DNA of 64,000 bases from Algoriphagus iocasae (GTDB lineage: Bacteria; Bacteroidota; Bacteroidia; Cytophagales; Cyclobacteriaceae): positions 1,301,757-1,365,756 of the forward strand of contig NZ_JACIJO010000003.1 in NCBI RefSeq assembly GCF_014206875.1, given 5' to 3'. Position numbers and translations under genes: made by a program. This document shows positions 55,583 to 64,000 of this stretch, piece by piece (the stretch's first letter is position 1; each line of letters opens with the position of its first letter). The notes under the pieces are model-generated. The model worked only from the letters and a program-made list of their open reading frames with translations. It ran no database searches and had not been told where the DNA came from.

Positions 55583-56626
55583 TTATCTAACTCTTAGGTT
55601 TTGACCGATCCTCAAAATACTTCTGGTAGAGATGCCATTCAGTCGGGTGAGTGTATTGACCGATACACCATATTTTCTTGCTATCGAACCTAAATTCTCA
55701 CCTTTTCTCACTCTATGATAAGCAGCAGTTCTTGCTTTTACCACATGGGAAAAAGTATTCGGGGTGATTAAGAAATTGGGACCGATAATTTTTGCTTGGT
55801 CGAATTCGTAGACATTCTGTGGATCAAAAGGAAGACCTCTATACCTCAATTCATAATGTAAATGTGAGCCTGTACTTCTTCCTGTGCTACCTCCTTTTGC
55901 GATCAAATCACCTGCTTTGACTTCTTGGCCTACATCGACCAAAAACTTAGACAAATGTCCATATAGCGTTTCAAGACCATTTTTATGCCTGATCACCAAA
56001 TAATAACCATAGCCATAGCGATCATAAGAACGTACTCTCACAATACCATCAAATCCACTGTAAACAGGATCTCCGGTATTTAAATCCAGGTCAGTTCCAT
56101 AGTGCCACCTGCCCCACCTTGATCCAAAAGTCGAGGTAACGGGAGTTGTGGCCAGTGGCATTTTCCAATCATAACCAAAATAGGGATCGTACAAACGGAT
56201 ATTTACAGTATCTGTAAAGGTCTTCGGATCAAAATTGTAAATATCGATCTTCTTGCTATCCCAATTGGAATAGTACTCATAGGCTGTAATCCAAATACTA
56301 TCAATTTGAATCTGTTCAGACACTTTTACCAACTGATTGGTTGGTGCCCAAATCATTACATTGGGATCCTCGCTGACAATAGATCTGACTTTGCCTAGAT
56401 TGACATTATTTTCAAATATGATGGAATCAGTTACTGAAGAAAGCGTTCTAAGATATGACTCTTGGTCAAAAGATCTTAACTCAATATTTTTTCGTTCCTG
56501 AGTTCCGGTAGTATTCGTACTAGAATTATTTCTCTTAATAATCTTAGGAAAAACTTGAGCATTGGCTTCAAAGAAACCAATGCTCAATGTAATTCCTAAA
56601 ATGATTTTTAGAATGGAAGACCTCAT
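55583..56626 (-). CDS. M23 peptidase with C-terminal LysM domain
   Basis: A 347-residue secreted protein with a signal peptide ending EANAQ. The lysostaphin-type domain (about 165-275) has GSRWGRWHYGTDLD (zinc His and Asp) and GSTGRSTGSHLHYELR, with the remaining zinc and catalytic histidines. A LysM peptidoglycan-binding domain (about 303-347) reads RVRKGENLGSIARKYGVS. It should cut or bind peptidoglycan crosslinks. It starts 9 bases after trxB and is followed closely by bshB1. Confidence 0.95.
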   Translation of the reverse strand: MRSSILKIILGITLSIGFFEANAQVFPKIIKRNNSSTNTTGTQERKNIELRSFDQESYLRTLSSVTDSIIFENNVNLGKVRSIVSEDPNVMIWAPTNQLVKVSEQIQIDSIWITAYEYYSNWDSKKIDIYNFDPKTFTDTVNIRLYDPYFGYDWKMPLATTPVTSTFGSRWGRWHYGTDLDLNTGDPVYSGFDGIVRVRSYDRYGYGYYLVIRHKNGLETLYGHLSKFLVDVGQEVKAGDLIAKGGSTGRSTGSHLHYELRYRGLPFDPQNVYEFDQAKIIGPNFLITPNTFSHVVKARTAAYHRVRKGENLGSIARKYGVSVNTLTRLNGISTRSILRIGQNLRVR

Positions 56627-56635
56627 GAATTGGGT

Positions 56636-57580
56636 TTATGGATTCTCGATTTCGGCCAAATACCGCTCCGCATCCAAGGCAGCCATACATCCAGTTCCAG
56701 CTGCAGTAACAGCTTGTCTATACACATTATCCTGCGCGTCTCCACATGCGAAGACACCTTCAATGTTTGTTTTAGAACTTCCTGGAATTGTCTTTATATA
56801 GCCAGCATTATCCATGTGGATAAAATCCTTGAAAATCTCGGTATTTGGTTGGTGTCCAATAGCAACAAAGAAGCCAGAAATTGCCAATTCTGATTTTTCT
56901 CCTGTTTTATTGTTAAGAATTCTTACACCGGTTACTTCTTCTTCTCCCAAAACCTCATCAGTTTCTGAATTCCAAAGGACTTCGATCTTAGGATTATTCA
57001 TTACACGTTTTTGCATGATTTGAGATGCCCTCATTTCGTCTTTTCTGACAATCATGTAAACTTTACTACAAATATTAGATAAATAAGTAGCTTCTTCACA
57101 GGCAGTATCCCCTGCTCCTACGATTGCAACTTCCTGGTTTCTAAAGAAAAACCCATCACAAACAGCACAAGCTGAAACTCCTTTTCCATTTAGTCTTGTT
57201 TCGCTTTCCAAACCAAGCCATTTCGCAGAAGCTCCAGTCGAAATAATAACGGTATCAGCATGGATAGTCACTTGCTCATCTACTGTTACCACTTTGGGGC
57301 TAACAGAAAAATCCACGTTGGTTACCAATCCATATCTTACTTGAGTACCAAATCGCTCTGCTTGTTTACGGAAATCTTCCATCATTTGTGGACCCATAAC
57401 TCCATCCGGATATCCTGGGTAATTTTCCACATCATTCGTAATTGTAAGCTGACCTCCTGGCTGGCCACCAGTGTACAAAATTGGGGATAATCCTGCTCTA
57501 GAGGCATAAATCGCTGCAGTATAACCTGCCGGTCCGGATCCTACAATTAGCACCCTTACCTTTTCAATCTCTTGATTCAT
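56636..57580 (-). CDS. trxB: Thioredoxin-disulfide reductase
   Basis: A 314-residue FAD/NADPH enzyme that reduces thioredoxin. The FAD motif GSGPAGYTAAIYA and GGQPGGQL lie near the N-terminus, the redox pair Cys138-x-x-Cys141 is in SACAVCDGFF, the NADPH motif is VGAGDTACEEATYL, and the closing FAD motif reads GVFACGDAQDNVYRQAVTAAG. The length is normal. It is the first gene of the trxB, M23, bshB1 run. Confidence 0.97.
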   Translation of the reverse strand: MNQEIEKVRVLIVGSGPAGYTAAIYASRAGLSPILYTGGQPGGQLTITNDVENYPGYPDGVMGPQMMEDFRKQAERFGTQVRYGLVTNVDFSVSPKVVTVDEQVTIHADTVIISTGASAKWLGLESETRLNGKGVSACAVCDGFFFRNQEVAIVGAGDTACEEATYLSNICSKVYMIVRKDEMRASQIMQKRVMNNPKIEVLWNSETDEVLGEEEVTGVRILNNKTGEKSELAISGFFVAIGHQPNTEIFKDFIHMDNAGYIKTIPGSSKTNIEGVFACGDAQDNVYRQAVTAAGTGCMAALDAERYLAEIENP

Positions 57581-57723
57581 TAATAGCTTGTATTAAATCG
57601 GTTAAATTTTGTCAATTATGATGGGTAAACAATAGCACTACCTGTTAAAATTCCCTAAGAGGGTAAAGATTGATTTTTATTAAATCATCGGAATTTTACA
57701 GTAGACTGATTGAATAATGGATA

Positions 57724-57746
57724 TTAAAAAAGGGGCTAAAAGCCCC
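57724..57746 (-). terminator. Terminator of rpoD
   Basis: On the minus strand GGGGCT and AGCCCC form a 6-base stem with a 3-base loop, followed by six T, about 20 bases after the rpoD stop. Confidence 0.9.
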
Positions 57747-57763
57747 TCCTTGATTTTTGACTT

Positions 57764-58627
57764 TTATCCCAAGTAGGGCTTCAATGTCTTACTTCTAGAT
57801 GTATGTCTCAACCTTCTGATTGCTTTCTCTTTAATCTGCCTTACTCTTTCTCTGGTCAAATTGAATTTCTCTCCAATTTCTTCCAAAGTCATCGCATGCT
57901 CTCCGTTCAATCCAAAATAAAGAGTGATTACGTCAGCTTCTCTTTGAGTAAGAGTCGATAGGGCTCTTTGAACTTCCTTACGAAGGGAATCATTCATCAA
58001 ACCATCATCTGGTTTTTCATCTCCGTCATTTTCCAATACATCCAAAAGGCTATTTTCTTCACCTTGAACGAATGGTGCATCCATAGATACGTGACGACCG
58101 GAGATTTTCATTGTATCCACCACTTCACTGGCAGTTACTTCAAGAACTTCTGCTAACTCTTCTGGAGATGGCTCTCTTTCGAACCTCTGCTCCAATTCGC
58201 TAAAAGTCTTGCTTATTTTATTTAAAGAACCGACTCTGTTCAATGGCAAACGAACAATTCTAGACTGCTCTGCCAATGCCTGAAGGATAGATTGTCTAAT
58301 CCACCAAACTGCATAAGAAATAAACTTAAAACCTCTAGTTTCATCGAATCTCTGTGCAGCTTTGATCAAACCAAGGTTACCCTCATTGATCAAATCACCC
58401 AAGGAAAGACCTTGGTTTTGATATTGCTTTGCTACAGAAACGACAAATCTCAGGTTGGCTTTTGTTAACTTCTCCAATGCCAATTGGTCGCCTTCTCTGA
58501 TTCTTTTGGCCAGAACTACCTCTTCGTCTGCTGTCAACAGGTCTACCTTACCGATCTCCTGAAGATATTTATCCAGTGACTGGCTTTCTCTGTTGGTAAT
58601 CTGTTTGCTAATTTTTAGCTGCCTCAT
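57764..58627 (-). CDS. rpoD: RNA polymerase primary sigma factor (Bacteroidota type)
   Basis: A 287-residue sigma-70. It lacks region 1.1 and the long non-conserved insert, as is usual in Bacteroidota. Region 1.2 begins SLDKYLQEIGKVDLLT. Region 2 contains NLRFVVSVAKQYQNQGLSLGDLINEGN and RFDETRGFKFISYAVWWIRQSI (each quoted in part), the core-binding and -10-recognising segments. Region 4.2 has MTLEEIGEKFNLTRERVRQIKEKAIRRL. It is expected to read the TTTG/TAnnTTTG promoters seen in this window. It lies downstream of pnp on the same strand. Confidence 0.96.
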   Translation of the reverse strand: MRQLKISKQITNRESQSLDKYLQEIGKVDLLTADEEVVLAKRIREGDQLALEKLTKANLRFVVSVAKQYQNQGLSLGDLINEGNLGLIKAAQRFDETRGFKFISYAVWWIRQSILQALAEQSRIVRLPLNRVGSLNKISKTFSELEQRFEREPSPEELAEVLEVTASEVVDTMKISGRHVSMDAPFVQGEENSLLDVLENDGDEKPDDGLMNDSLRKEVQRALSTLTQREADVITLYFGLNGEHAMTLEEIGEKFNLTRERVRQIKEKAIRRLRHTSRSKTLKPYLG

Positions 58628-58689
58628 TCAGAATTATGATTTGTGAATTTTTATTTAATAAGATACTCTCAAAATAATCAATTACTCGA

Positions 58690-60837
58690 TTAACCTTGTT
58701 CTTTTGGAGAAGGTTTTTCAGGTTTTGGCAATAAAGCCTTTCTAGAAAGCTTAAATTTCCCGGTCTTTTTATCGATATCGATTAATTTAACCATAATTTC
58801 TTCTCCTGGCTCTAAGACACCGTCCATGGTTTCTACTCTTTCCCATTTGATCTCCGAGATATGTAGTAAACCATCTTTACCCGGCATAAATTCCACAAAT
58901 GCGCCAAAAGGTTGAATATTTTTCACTTTACCAGTGTATGTCTCTCCAATTTCAGGCTGTGCAACAATCGCTTTGATTCTGCTGATTGCTGCATCCATAT
59001 TGGTTTGATTCGCTGAGAATACGCTGATTTTACCTTGATTGTCTACTTCTTCGATCACGATAGTAGTAGAAGTATCTTTCTGGATTTCCTGAATAACTTT
59101 TCCACCTGGACCGATAACAGCACCGATCAACTCCTTAGGAATCATCATCATAAATGATCTTGGAGTATGAGGCTTCAATTCTGGTTTCGGAGCAGCAAGA
59201 GTCTTAGTGATTTCATCCAAAATATGAAGTCTACCATCTTTTGCCTGAAGCAAAGCTTCTTTCAAAACAGAATAATCTAGACCTTCTACTTTCAAATCCA
59301 TCTGACATGCTGTAATACCTTTTGCAGTACCAGTTACTTTGAAATCCATGTCACCTAAGTGATCTTCATCTCCCAAAATATCAGAGAGAATAGAATATTT
59401 ACCGGTTTTTGCATCTGAGATCATCCCCATTGCAATACCTGTTACTGCTGATTTAATTGGAATACCTGCATCCATTAATGCCAATGAACCGGCACAAACG
59501 GTAGCCATAGAAGAAGAACCATTAGATTCTAAAATATCAGAAACGATACGAATAGTATATGGATTTTCTTCTGCAGGAGGAAGCACTTTTTTCAAAGCTC
59601 TCATGGCAAGGTTACCATGACCAACTTCTCTTCTTCCAGGACCTCTATTTGGTTTTACTTCACCAGTAGAGAATCCAGGGAAATTATAGTGTAGGTAGAA
59701 TTTATTATAACCTGAGATTGTAGCTCCATCTACCATCATCTCATCCATTTTTGTACCCAGTGTACAAGTAGTCAAAGATTGAGTTTCACCTCTGGTAAAT
59801 ACAGCAGAACCATGAGCAGATGGCAGGTAGTCAACAACAGACCAAATAGGTCTTACTTCGTTAAGCTTTCTTCCATCCAATCTTTTCTTTTCGTCAAGAG
59901 TAAGATTTCTAGCCGCTTCTTTATGGATTTTGCTAAAGTAAGGTCCAATCAGACTTGCTTCAAAACCATGGTCTTCACCTAGACTTGCTACAAATTCTTC
60001 TTTAATCTCTTTTACCAAAGCAGAACGCTCAGTTTTGTTAGCAATCTGCTTGCTTACAGATGCATAAAGCTTATCATAAAGCTCAGCTTTCATCTTATCG
60101 AAAAGTGCTGGATCAGACTTTTCGTGATTGTATTCTCTTTTTACCTCTTTACCTACCATTTTGGTAAGTTCGATCTGTGCCTGGCAATGTCTCTTGATCT
60201 CTTCATGAGCAAATTGCATCGCTTCAAGCATTTCTTCTTCCTGAATCTCGTTAGCCTCTCCTTCTACCATCAAGATAAAATCAAGAGAACCAGCTACGAT
60301 AAATTCTAAAGAAGCTTTTTCCAACTCAGTTGGAGTTGGATTGATTTTCAATACTCCATCGATTTTCGCAACGCGAACTTCAGAAATAGGACCATTGAAA
60401 GGAATATCAGATACTGCCAAAGCAGCAGAAGCAGCAAGTCCTGCCAATGCATCAGGAAGCACATCTTCATCGCCTGAAATTAAAGTAATGGCGATTTGAG
60501 TATCTGCATGGTAATCATCTGGAAAAATCGGACGAATCGCTCTATCAACGATACGGCTAATCAAAATTTCGTAATCAGAAAGTCTTCCTTCTCTTTTCAA
60601 AAATCCTCCTGGGATCTTTCCAGAAGAAGCAAATTTCTCTTGGTAATCAACGGACATAGGCAAAAAATCCACCCCTTCGCCTGCTTCTTTCTTGGATACA
60701 ACGGTAGCCAAAAGCATAGCTTTTCCCATCTTCACTACAACAGCTCCATCAGCTTGTTTAGCCAATGCACCTGTCTCAATAATAATTTCTCTTCCATCTT
60801 CAAGTGTGATGGATTTGGTGATCAAGTTTGGTAACAT
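58690..60837 (-). CDS. pnp: Polynucleotide phosphorylase
   Basis: A 715-residue 3'-to-5' exoribonuclease and RNA polymeriser. There are two RNase PH-type domains, the first with KFASSGKIPGGFLKREG and the second with GRETQSL-like and GPGRREVGHGNLA motifs, which carry the catalytic residues. A KH domain (GAVIGPGGKVIQEIQ) and an S1 domain (GETYTGKVKNIQPFGAFVEF) close the protein. The domain order and length are standard. It follows rpsO as in many bacteria, with rpsO's own terminator in between. Confidence 0.97.
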   Translation of the reverse strand: MLPNLITKSITLEDGREIIIETGALAKQADGAVVVKMGKAMLLATVVSKKEAGEGVDFLPMSVDYQEKFASSGKIPGGFLKREGRLSDYEILISRIVDRAIRPIFPDDYHADTQIAITLISGDEDVLPDALAGLAASAALAVSDIPFNGPISEVRVAKIDGVLKINPTPTELEKASLEFIVAGSLDFILMVEGEANEIQEEEMLEAMQFAHEEIKRHCQAQIELTKMVGKEVKREYNHEKSDPALFDKMKAELYDKLYASVSKQIANKTERSALVKEIKEEFVASLGEDHGFEASLIGPYFSKIHKEAARNLTLDEKKRLDGRKLNEVRPIWSVVDYLPSAHGSAVFTRGETQSLTTCTLGTKMDEMMVDGATISGYNKFYLHYNFPGFSTGEVKPNRGPGRREVGHGNLAMRALKKVLPPAEENPYTIRIVSDILESNGSSSMATVCAGSLALMDAGIPIKSAVTGIAMGMISDAKTGKYSILSDILGDEDHLGDMDFKVTGTAKGITACQMDLKVEGLDYSVLKEALLQAKDGRLHILDEITKTLAAPKPELKPHTPRSFMMMIPKELIGAVIGPGGKVIQEIQKDTSTTIVIEEVDNQGKISVFSANQTNMDAAISRIKAIVAQPEIGETYTGKVKNIQPFGAFVEFMPGKDGLLHISEIKWERVETMDGVLEPGEEIMVKLIDIDKKTGKFKLSRKALLPKPEKPSPKEQG

Positions 60838-60861
60838 AAATACGTGTTAGTATGAAAGCGT

Positions 60862-60894
60862 CAAAATATAAAAGTATATGAGTGATACCCCAAA
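60862..60894 (-). promoter_or_regulatory. Probable promoter of pnp
   Basis: On the minus strand a TTTG (60891-60894) lies about 20 bases upstream of TATATTTTG (60862-60870), which has one extra base compared with TAnnTTTG. It sits between the rpsO terminator and the pnp start. Confidence 0.45.
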
Positions 60895-60902
60895 AAAAGA
60901 AA

Positions 60903-60934
60903 AAGTAAGGTTCTCAACATAGAGAACCTTACAA
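60903..60934 (-). terminator. Terminator of rpsO
   Basis: A perfect 11-base stem (GTAAGGTTCTC pairing with GAGAACCTTAC) with a 6-base loop is followed on the minus strand by TTTTTC, just after the rpsO stop. Confidence 0.92.
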
Positions 60935-60939
60935 AAGGG

Positions 60940-61215
60940 TTATTTTCTAATTCCTAAATCGGCAATGATAGCTCTGTATCGCTCGATTTCTTTCTTATGA
61001 AGATAGTCAAGTAGAGATCTTCTCTTACCTACTAACTTCAACAAACCAAGTCTAGAAGAGTGATCCTTCTTGTTTGACTTCAAATGCTCAGTCAAATGCT
61101 TGATTCTGTGTGTAAAGAGGGCAATCTGAGACTCAGGAGATCCTGTGTCAGTTTCAGATTTTAACCGTCCATGATTCTTAAACAACTCTTGTTTCTTCTC
61201 TGAATTTAAATACAT
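60940..61215 (-). CDS. rpsO: 30S ribosomal protein S15
   Basis: A 91-residue protein matching S15 along its whole length: DTGSPESQIALFTHRIKHLTEHLK, with GSPESQIA and the rRNA-binding HSRLGLLKLVGKRRSLLDYL (each quoted in part). It binds the central domain of 16S rRNA. It sits before pnp, as is common. A consensus -7 box is at 61244. Confidence 0.98.
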   Translation of the reverse strand: MYLNSEKKQELFKNHGRLKSETDTGSPESQIALFTHRIKHLTEHLKSNKKDHSSRLGLLKLVGKRRSLLDYLHKKEIERYRAIIADLGIRK

Positions 61216-61243
61216 GTTTAGCTAAATTTTTATAAAACAACCA

Positions 61244-61251
61244 CAAAGGTA
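61244..61251 (-). promoter_or_regulatory. -7 box of rpsO
   Basis: TACCTTTG on the minus strand matches TAnnTTTG exactly, about 29 bases upstream of the start codon. A TTTT about 18 bases further upstream may be a weak -33 box. Confidence 0.6.
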
Positions 61252-61276
61252 AGGCTAATATTCAAATAATAAAAGG

Positions 61277-63073
61277 TCAGGCCGATTTTGAGCGAAGAAC
61301 TTTCAGCCTATTTTGGAGAGATTTCCATAAACCTTGGTAAAAATCAGGTTCAAATAATCTGGCATCTTTTCTAGCCTGTTTTAAGAAGAACAAGCCAAAG
61401 GGCAATAGACACAAATTAGAAAACCAAGTCCCAAATAATGGGTCTGCAATCCCTTCTTTCGCCCATTTTTCTCCCGAAATCGTCAGCATATAATAAATTA
61501 TGAAGAAGATTATAGAAAGTAACACGGGCATTCCAAGACCACCTTTCTTGATAATCGCTCCTAAAGGTGCTCCAATCAAAAACATCACGAAACATGCAAA
61601 TGCTTGAGTGTATTTCTGATACCAGGCTATTTCATACCTTCTATACTCCCTTTCATCAGTTTCAACTTGAGATTTTTTAATATCAAAAGAGTTCTTGAGG
61701 TTTCGGGCATTATTGGTGGCCATAGTCAAGGCATTAGACATATAACCTCTTTTATAGATAATGGAATCTATTCTGGCTTTTTCCTGAGCAGTTAAAGGAG
61801 CTGTTCGAGTAACTTTAACTTCTTCTTTAGGCTCAGAGATAGGCACGGAGGTTGAATCCTGATTTCCTTCATTCGTTTCAACAGAAGCAGAAACAACATC
61901 ATCATTTCTCCTGATCCTCTTTTTCAGAAACAAAGAATCACTTTCTAAGGTCTTAGTAGAATTTGAAATATTCGCTTTAAGAACTGGTCTATCCTCAATC
62001 GTATCTTTTTGGTTATTCTCTATGACTTGTGCTCTTTGGATACTGTCCTGTCTTTCTTTTACCCTACCGAGAGAATCCGTAATAGCCCTCTCCTTCATCA
62101 TTTTTATTTGACGAATAGAATCATCGTAAGCTCTACGCTCTTGAATTCGAGGCAAAGGATCTAAGCTCCGCTCTCTTGTAAAGAATGGAAAAATGGATTC
62201 TGCAGACTGATAGTTTTGGAAGATTTTGTCATTTACCAAAGTATTGATAGAGTCCAAACCTTCCTTGATTCCAGCTATATCTTTGATTGCCCTATTAGTA
62301 GACCATAGATCCTCAGGAGTTCTACTCATCTGAAATGCATCCAGATTAAAAATGATCACATTTTCATCAAATTTTGCCCGGGTAAACTCCACTGGCTTTT
62401 CGGAAATTCCCCTAGTGGATCTAGACTCTTTGTAATTAGTCCCATTATACAAAGTGAGCCTCATGTAATTATCATTGAAAAATGGCTCCATCCTTCCAGA
62501 ATCTGCAAGTGTCACATTAAGGTTTCCTTGAACTCCATTGTGATTATAGATGATGATATCACGAAGTCTGACATCATCCAGTTTCTTATTTACTTTAATG
62601 CTATATCCAGGGATTCCATCATAAAAAACACCTTCCTTGATATCCAAGGCCGGTGATTTCATTCGGATATCATAAAGTAAACTGAAGGTTTTTAGATTGA
62701 CTTTTGGTACAAGATGATTGTTAGATAAATAAGCTGCAAATGCCAAAACAATAACAAAAACCCCAATAGGTCTTAAAGCTCTGACTAGGGATATTCCACT
62801 ACTCTTAATTGCTGTTAGCTCAAAGTGCTCTCCTAGGTTTCCAAAAGTCATCAAGCTGGAAAGAAGCACAGCCAAGGGTAATGCCATTGGAGAAATACTG
62901 ATTACAAAATAGGAGATCAACTCCATGTAAATCCAAAAGCCCAGGCCTTTGCCGAAAATCTCATCGAAATACTTCAGCATGTTGACTGTCAACAATATGA
63001 AATCAACAACCAAAAATGTTAATAAAAATGGGCCTATAAAAGACCCTAGAATTAGCTTATCGAGTTTTTTCAT
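61277..63073 (-). CDS. LptF/LptG family permease with large periplasmic insert
   Basis: A 598-residue inner-membrane protein started at the ATG ending at 63073 (MKKLDKLIL); the frame extends two codons upstream without a good start. It has three N-terminal and three C-terminal membrane segments, as in LptF/LptG, which extract lipopolysaccharide with the LptB ATPase. The middle region (about 110-480) is longer than in E. coli proteins and contains a charged, low-complexity stretch (about 300-440, rich in Arg, Asp, Lys and Ser) that is common in Bacteroidota versions. The gene stands alone without lptB. Confidence 0.9.
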   Translation of the reverse strand: MKKLDKLILGSFIGPFLLTFLVVDFILLTVNMLKYFDEIFGKGLGFWIYMELISYFVISISPMALPLAVLLSSLMTFGNLGEHFELTAIKSSGISLVRALRPIGVFVIVLAFAAYLSNNHLVPKVNLKTFSLLYDIRMKSPALDIKEGVFYDGIPGYSIKVNKKLDDVRLRDIIIYNHNGVQGNLNVTLADSGRMEPFFNDNYMRLTLYNGTNYKESRSTRGISEKPVEFTRAKFDENVIIFNLDAFQMSRTPEDLWSTNRAIKDIAGIKEGLDSINTLVNDKIFQNYQSAESIFPFFTRERSLDPLPRIQERRAYDDSIRQIKMMKERAITDSLGRVKERQDSIQRAQVIENNQKDTIEDRPVLKANISNSTKTLESDSLFLKKRIRRNDDVVSASVETNEGNQDSTSVPISEPKEEVKVTRTAPLTAQEKARIDSIIYKRGYMSNALTMATNNARNLKNSFDIKKSQVETDEREYRRYEIAWYQKYTQAFACFVMFLIGAPLGAIIKKGGLGMPVLLSIIFFIIYYMLTISGEKWAKEGIADPLFGTWFSNLCLLPFGLFFLKQARKDARLFEPDFYQGLWKSLQNRLKVLRSKSA

Positions 63074-63144
63074 GCACAACTTACTTCCAACCGGAATTAC
63101 GTCCTTTTAGAAATGAAGTTCAAAAATGGTGAATTGTATTCACA

Positions 63145-63540
63145 TTACCCACCAATAATTTCTTTGAGCGTACCAATAAGACCTTCCCAAATAGCAGTGA
63201 GTTCCTCGTCATCATAGCCATCAGAATAATCAATTACTTTCAAAAAAAGTGTTTGAGTTAATTCGTTTTCCTCAAGTTTAAATTCAATAAAAGAATTATC
63301 AGAGCTTTCTGGATTACTGGGATCATAAAACTCGAATTTCACATGGGAGTTTGTCCGGATTGAGGCGAGCTTGGCATAATGATCTTCGTTATCAAAATTG
63401 AAAATATAATTTTTATCCTCGTTTATTTTGACTTCATCTGCAAACCACTCCTCTAATCCACTCGCAGTACTCAAATATTGGAAAACAATTTTTTTAGAGG
63501 CATTGATTTGATAATCAGCAACAAATTTATTTTTGACCAT
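63145..63540 (-). CDS. START-like/SRPBCC domain protein
   Basis: A 131-residue protein that fits the small START-like family of Bacteroidota, related to AHSA1: it begins KFVADYQINASKKIVFQYLSTA and continues with GLEEWFADEV and VKFEFYD, typical of the hydrophobic-cavity fold. It ends with TAIWEGLIGTLKEIIGG. The ligand is unknown. It lies upstream of the LptF/G gene on the same strand, 71 bases away. Confidence 0.9.
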   Translation of the reverse strand: MVKNKFVADYQINASKKIVFQYLSTASGLEEWFADEVKINEDKNYIFNFDNEDHYAKLASIRTNSHVKFEFYDPSNPESSDNSFIEFKLEENELTQTLFLKVIDYSDGYDDEELTAIWEGLIGTLKEIIGG

Positions 63541-63796
63541 GATATCTACTTTTTCTTTGCGAAAAATTCACTTTTTTAAAGAACTAGAACTTGCATTTCA
63601 CAGTACAAGACCTCATATTTGCATTCCCATTCGCAAGGGAGGTTTTCAGGTTTAAATATTTTTTATTTAGACCTAGGAATTTTGGAGTTCCTCGGCGGTT
63701 TAATATAGCCATTAATTTCAAATTTCAATACCTGAAAAAGTTTATTAGGTATTTAAAAAACCTAAATATTGATATTAACCAATTTAAAAAATACCT

Positions 63797-63870
63797 GGCG
63801 AGGTAGCTCAGTTGGTTAGAGCGCAGGATTCATAACCCTGAGGTCACGGGTTCAACTCCCGTCCTCGCTA
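63797..63870 (+). tRNA. tRNA-Met (elongator, anticodon CAU)
   Basis: A 74-base cloverleaf. The acceptor stem GGCGAGG pairs with CCTCGCT (one G-U pair), the D arm is AGCTCAGTTGGTTAGAGC, the anticodon loop reads TTCATAA with CAT, and the T arm is ACGGGTTCAACTCCCGT. CCA is not encoded. The 1-72 pair and lack of the three G-C anticodon-stem pairs argue against the initiator. A CAU-anticodon tRNA-Ile2 is possible but less like this sequence. Confidence 0.93.
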
Positions 63871-63930
63871 CAAAGGCTTTCAGAAATGGAAGCCTTTTTC
63901 TTTTTAATCAAATAGAGCGCAGGATTCATA

Positions 63931-63944
63931 TCCGCCGCGGCGGA
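63931..63944. repeat. G+C-rich perfect palindrome in the tRNA copy
   Basis: A 14-base self-complementary sequence of only G and C apart from its ends, foreign in composition to the region. Such palindromes recur in some Bacteroidota genomes, from memory. Confidence 0.7.
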
Positions 63945-63959
63945 CACGGGTTCAACTCC

Positions 63960-63976
63960 TCCCGAAATCTTCGGGA
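63960..63976. repeat. Short hairpin palindrome in the tRNA copy
   Basis: A 7-base stem (TCCCGAA with TTCGGGA) and a 3-base loop, replacing the 3' acceptor strand of the tRNA copy. Confidence 0.7.
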
Positions 63977-64000
63977 CTACAAAGGCTATCAGAAATAAGC

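Larger units (their letters stand above)
63913..63980 (+). pseudogene. Broken tRNA-Met 3' copy with two palindromic replacements
   Basis: An imperfect repeat of the tRNA just upstream. It keeps TAGAGCGCAGGATTCATA, CACGGGTTCAACTCC, CTACAAAGGCT and TCAGAAAT. In place of the 3' anticodon stem and variable loop there is the perfect palindrome TCCGCCGCGGCGGA (63931-63944). In place of the 3' T and acceptor strands there is the hairpin TCCCGAA-ATC-TTCGGGA (63960-63976). It lacks the 5' half of the tRNA and cannot fold as one. Confidence 0.8.

Overview
The window is a gene-dense stretch of a Bacteroidota chromosome. The best guess is a Cytophagales member of the Algoriphagus/Cyclobacteriaceae type. 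This is inferred from a short RpoD of 287 residues, Bacteroidota-type promoters (TTTG, about 20 bases, TAnnTTTG), a LytS/LytTR regulator pair, a bacillithiol deacetylase, many lipoprotein hydrolases and several ThuA/PVC-type sugar dehydrogenases. No database search was possible, so product names rest on motifs and remembered family features.

Layout. Bases 1-10375 hold a periplasmic molybdenum hydroxylase (small [2Fe-2S] subunit and Tat-exported large subunit), its likely maturation genes (cysteine desulfurase, MocA-like cytidylyltransferase, XdhC), an M20-type peptidase homologue and two MBL-fold hydrolase paralogues, one cut by the window edge. Bases 10550-28538 are mostly housekeeping and scavenging genes: a sortilin-like BNR-repeat protein, M13 and M28 peptidases, a large TIM-barrel glycosidase-like protein, an SDR, GlnRS, a GH3-family protein, a membrane metalloprotease, a TSUP permease and GreB.

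Bases 28789-34551 are an accessory island between greB and a DASS transporter, all on the + strand and tightly coupled. It encodes a 71-residue XRE regulator behind a perfect -7 box with almost no leader, a Dam-like D12 adenine methyltransferase, a metallophosphoesterase with all metal motifs, an ORC/CDC6-like AAA ATPase, an unrecognised 303-residue alpha/beta protein, a previously hidden 58-residue ORF with an ATGA overlap, and a HEPN/AbiU2-like protein. I read it as a candidate anti-phage system that I cannot match to a named one.

Bases 34753-49952 carry the DASS transporter, a LytS/LytTR pair preceded by a small membrane peptide, and a sugar-oxidation cluster. The cluster has an AraC regulator, a 1170-residue ThuA-dehydrogenase-HEAT-LamG-like-cupredoxin fusion, a sugar isomerase, a Gfo/Idh/MocA oxidoreductase, a lipoprotein cytochrome c, an SGNH hydrolase and a second dehydrogenase fused to cytochrome c and an F5/8C-like domain. 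The cupredoxin and cytochromes suggest periplasmic electron transfer from sugar oxidation.

Bases 50318-63870 are core genes: tRNA-Thr, a DUF349 protein, YqgE, PdxH, a trxB-M23-bshB1 run, rpoD, pnp, rpsO, an LptF/G permease and tRNA-Met. The last 90 bases hold a broken copy of the tRNA-Met 3' part in which two segments are replaced by G+C-rich perfect palindromes.
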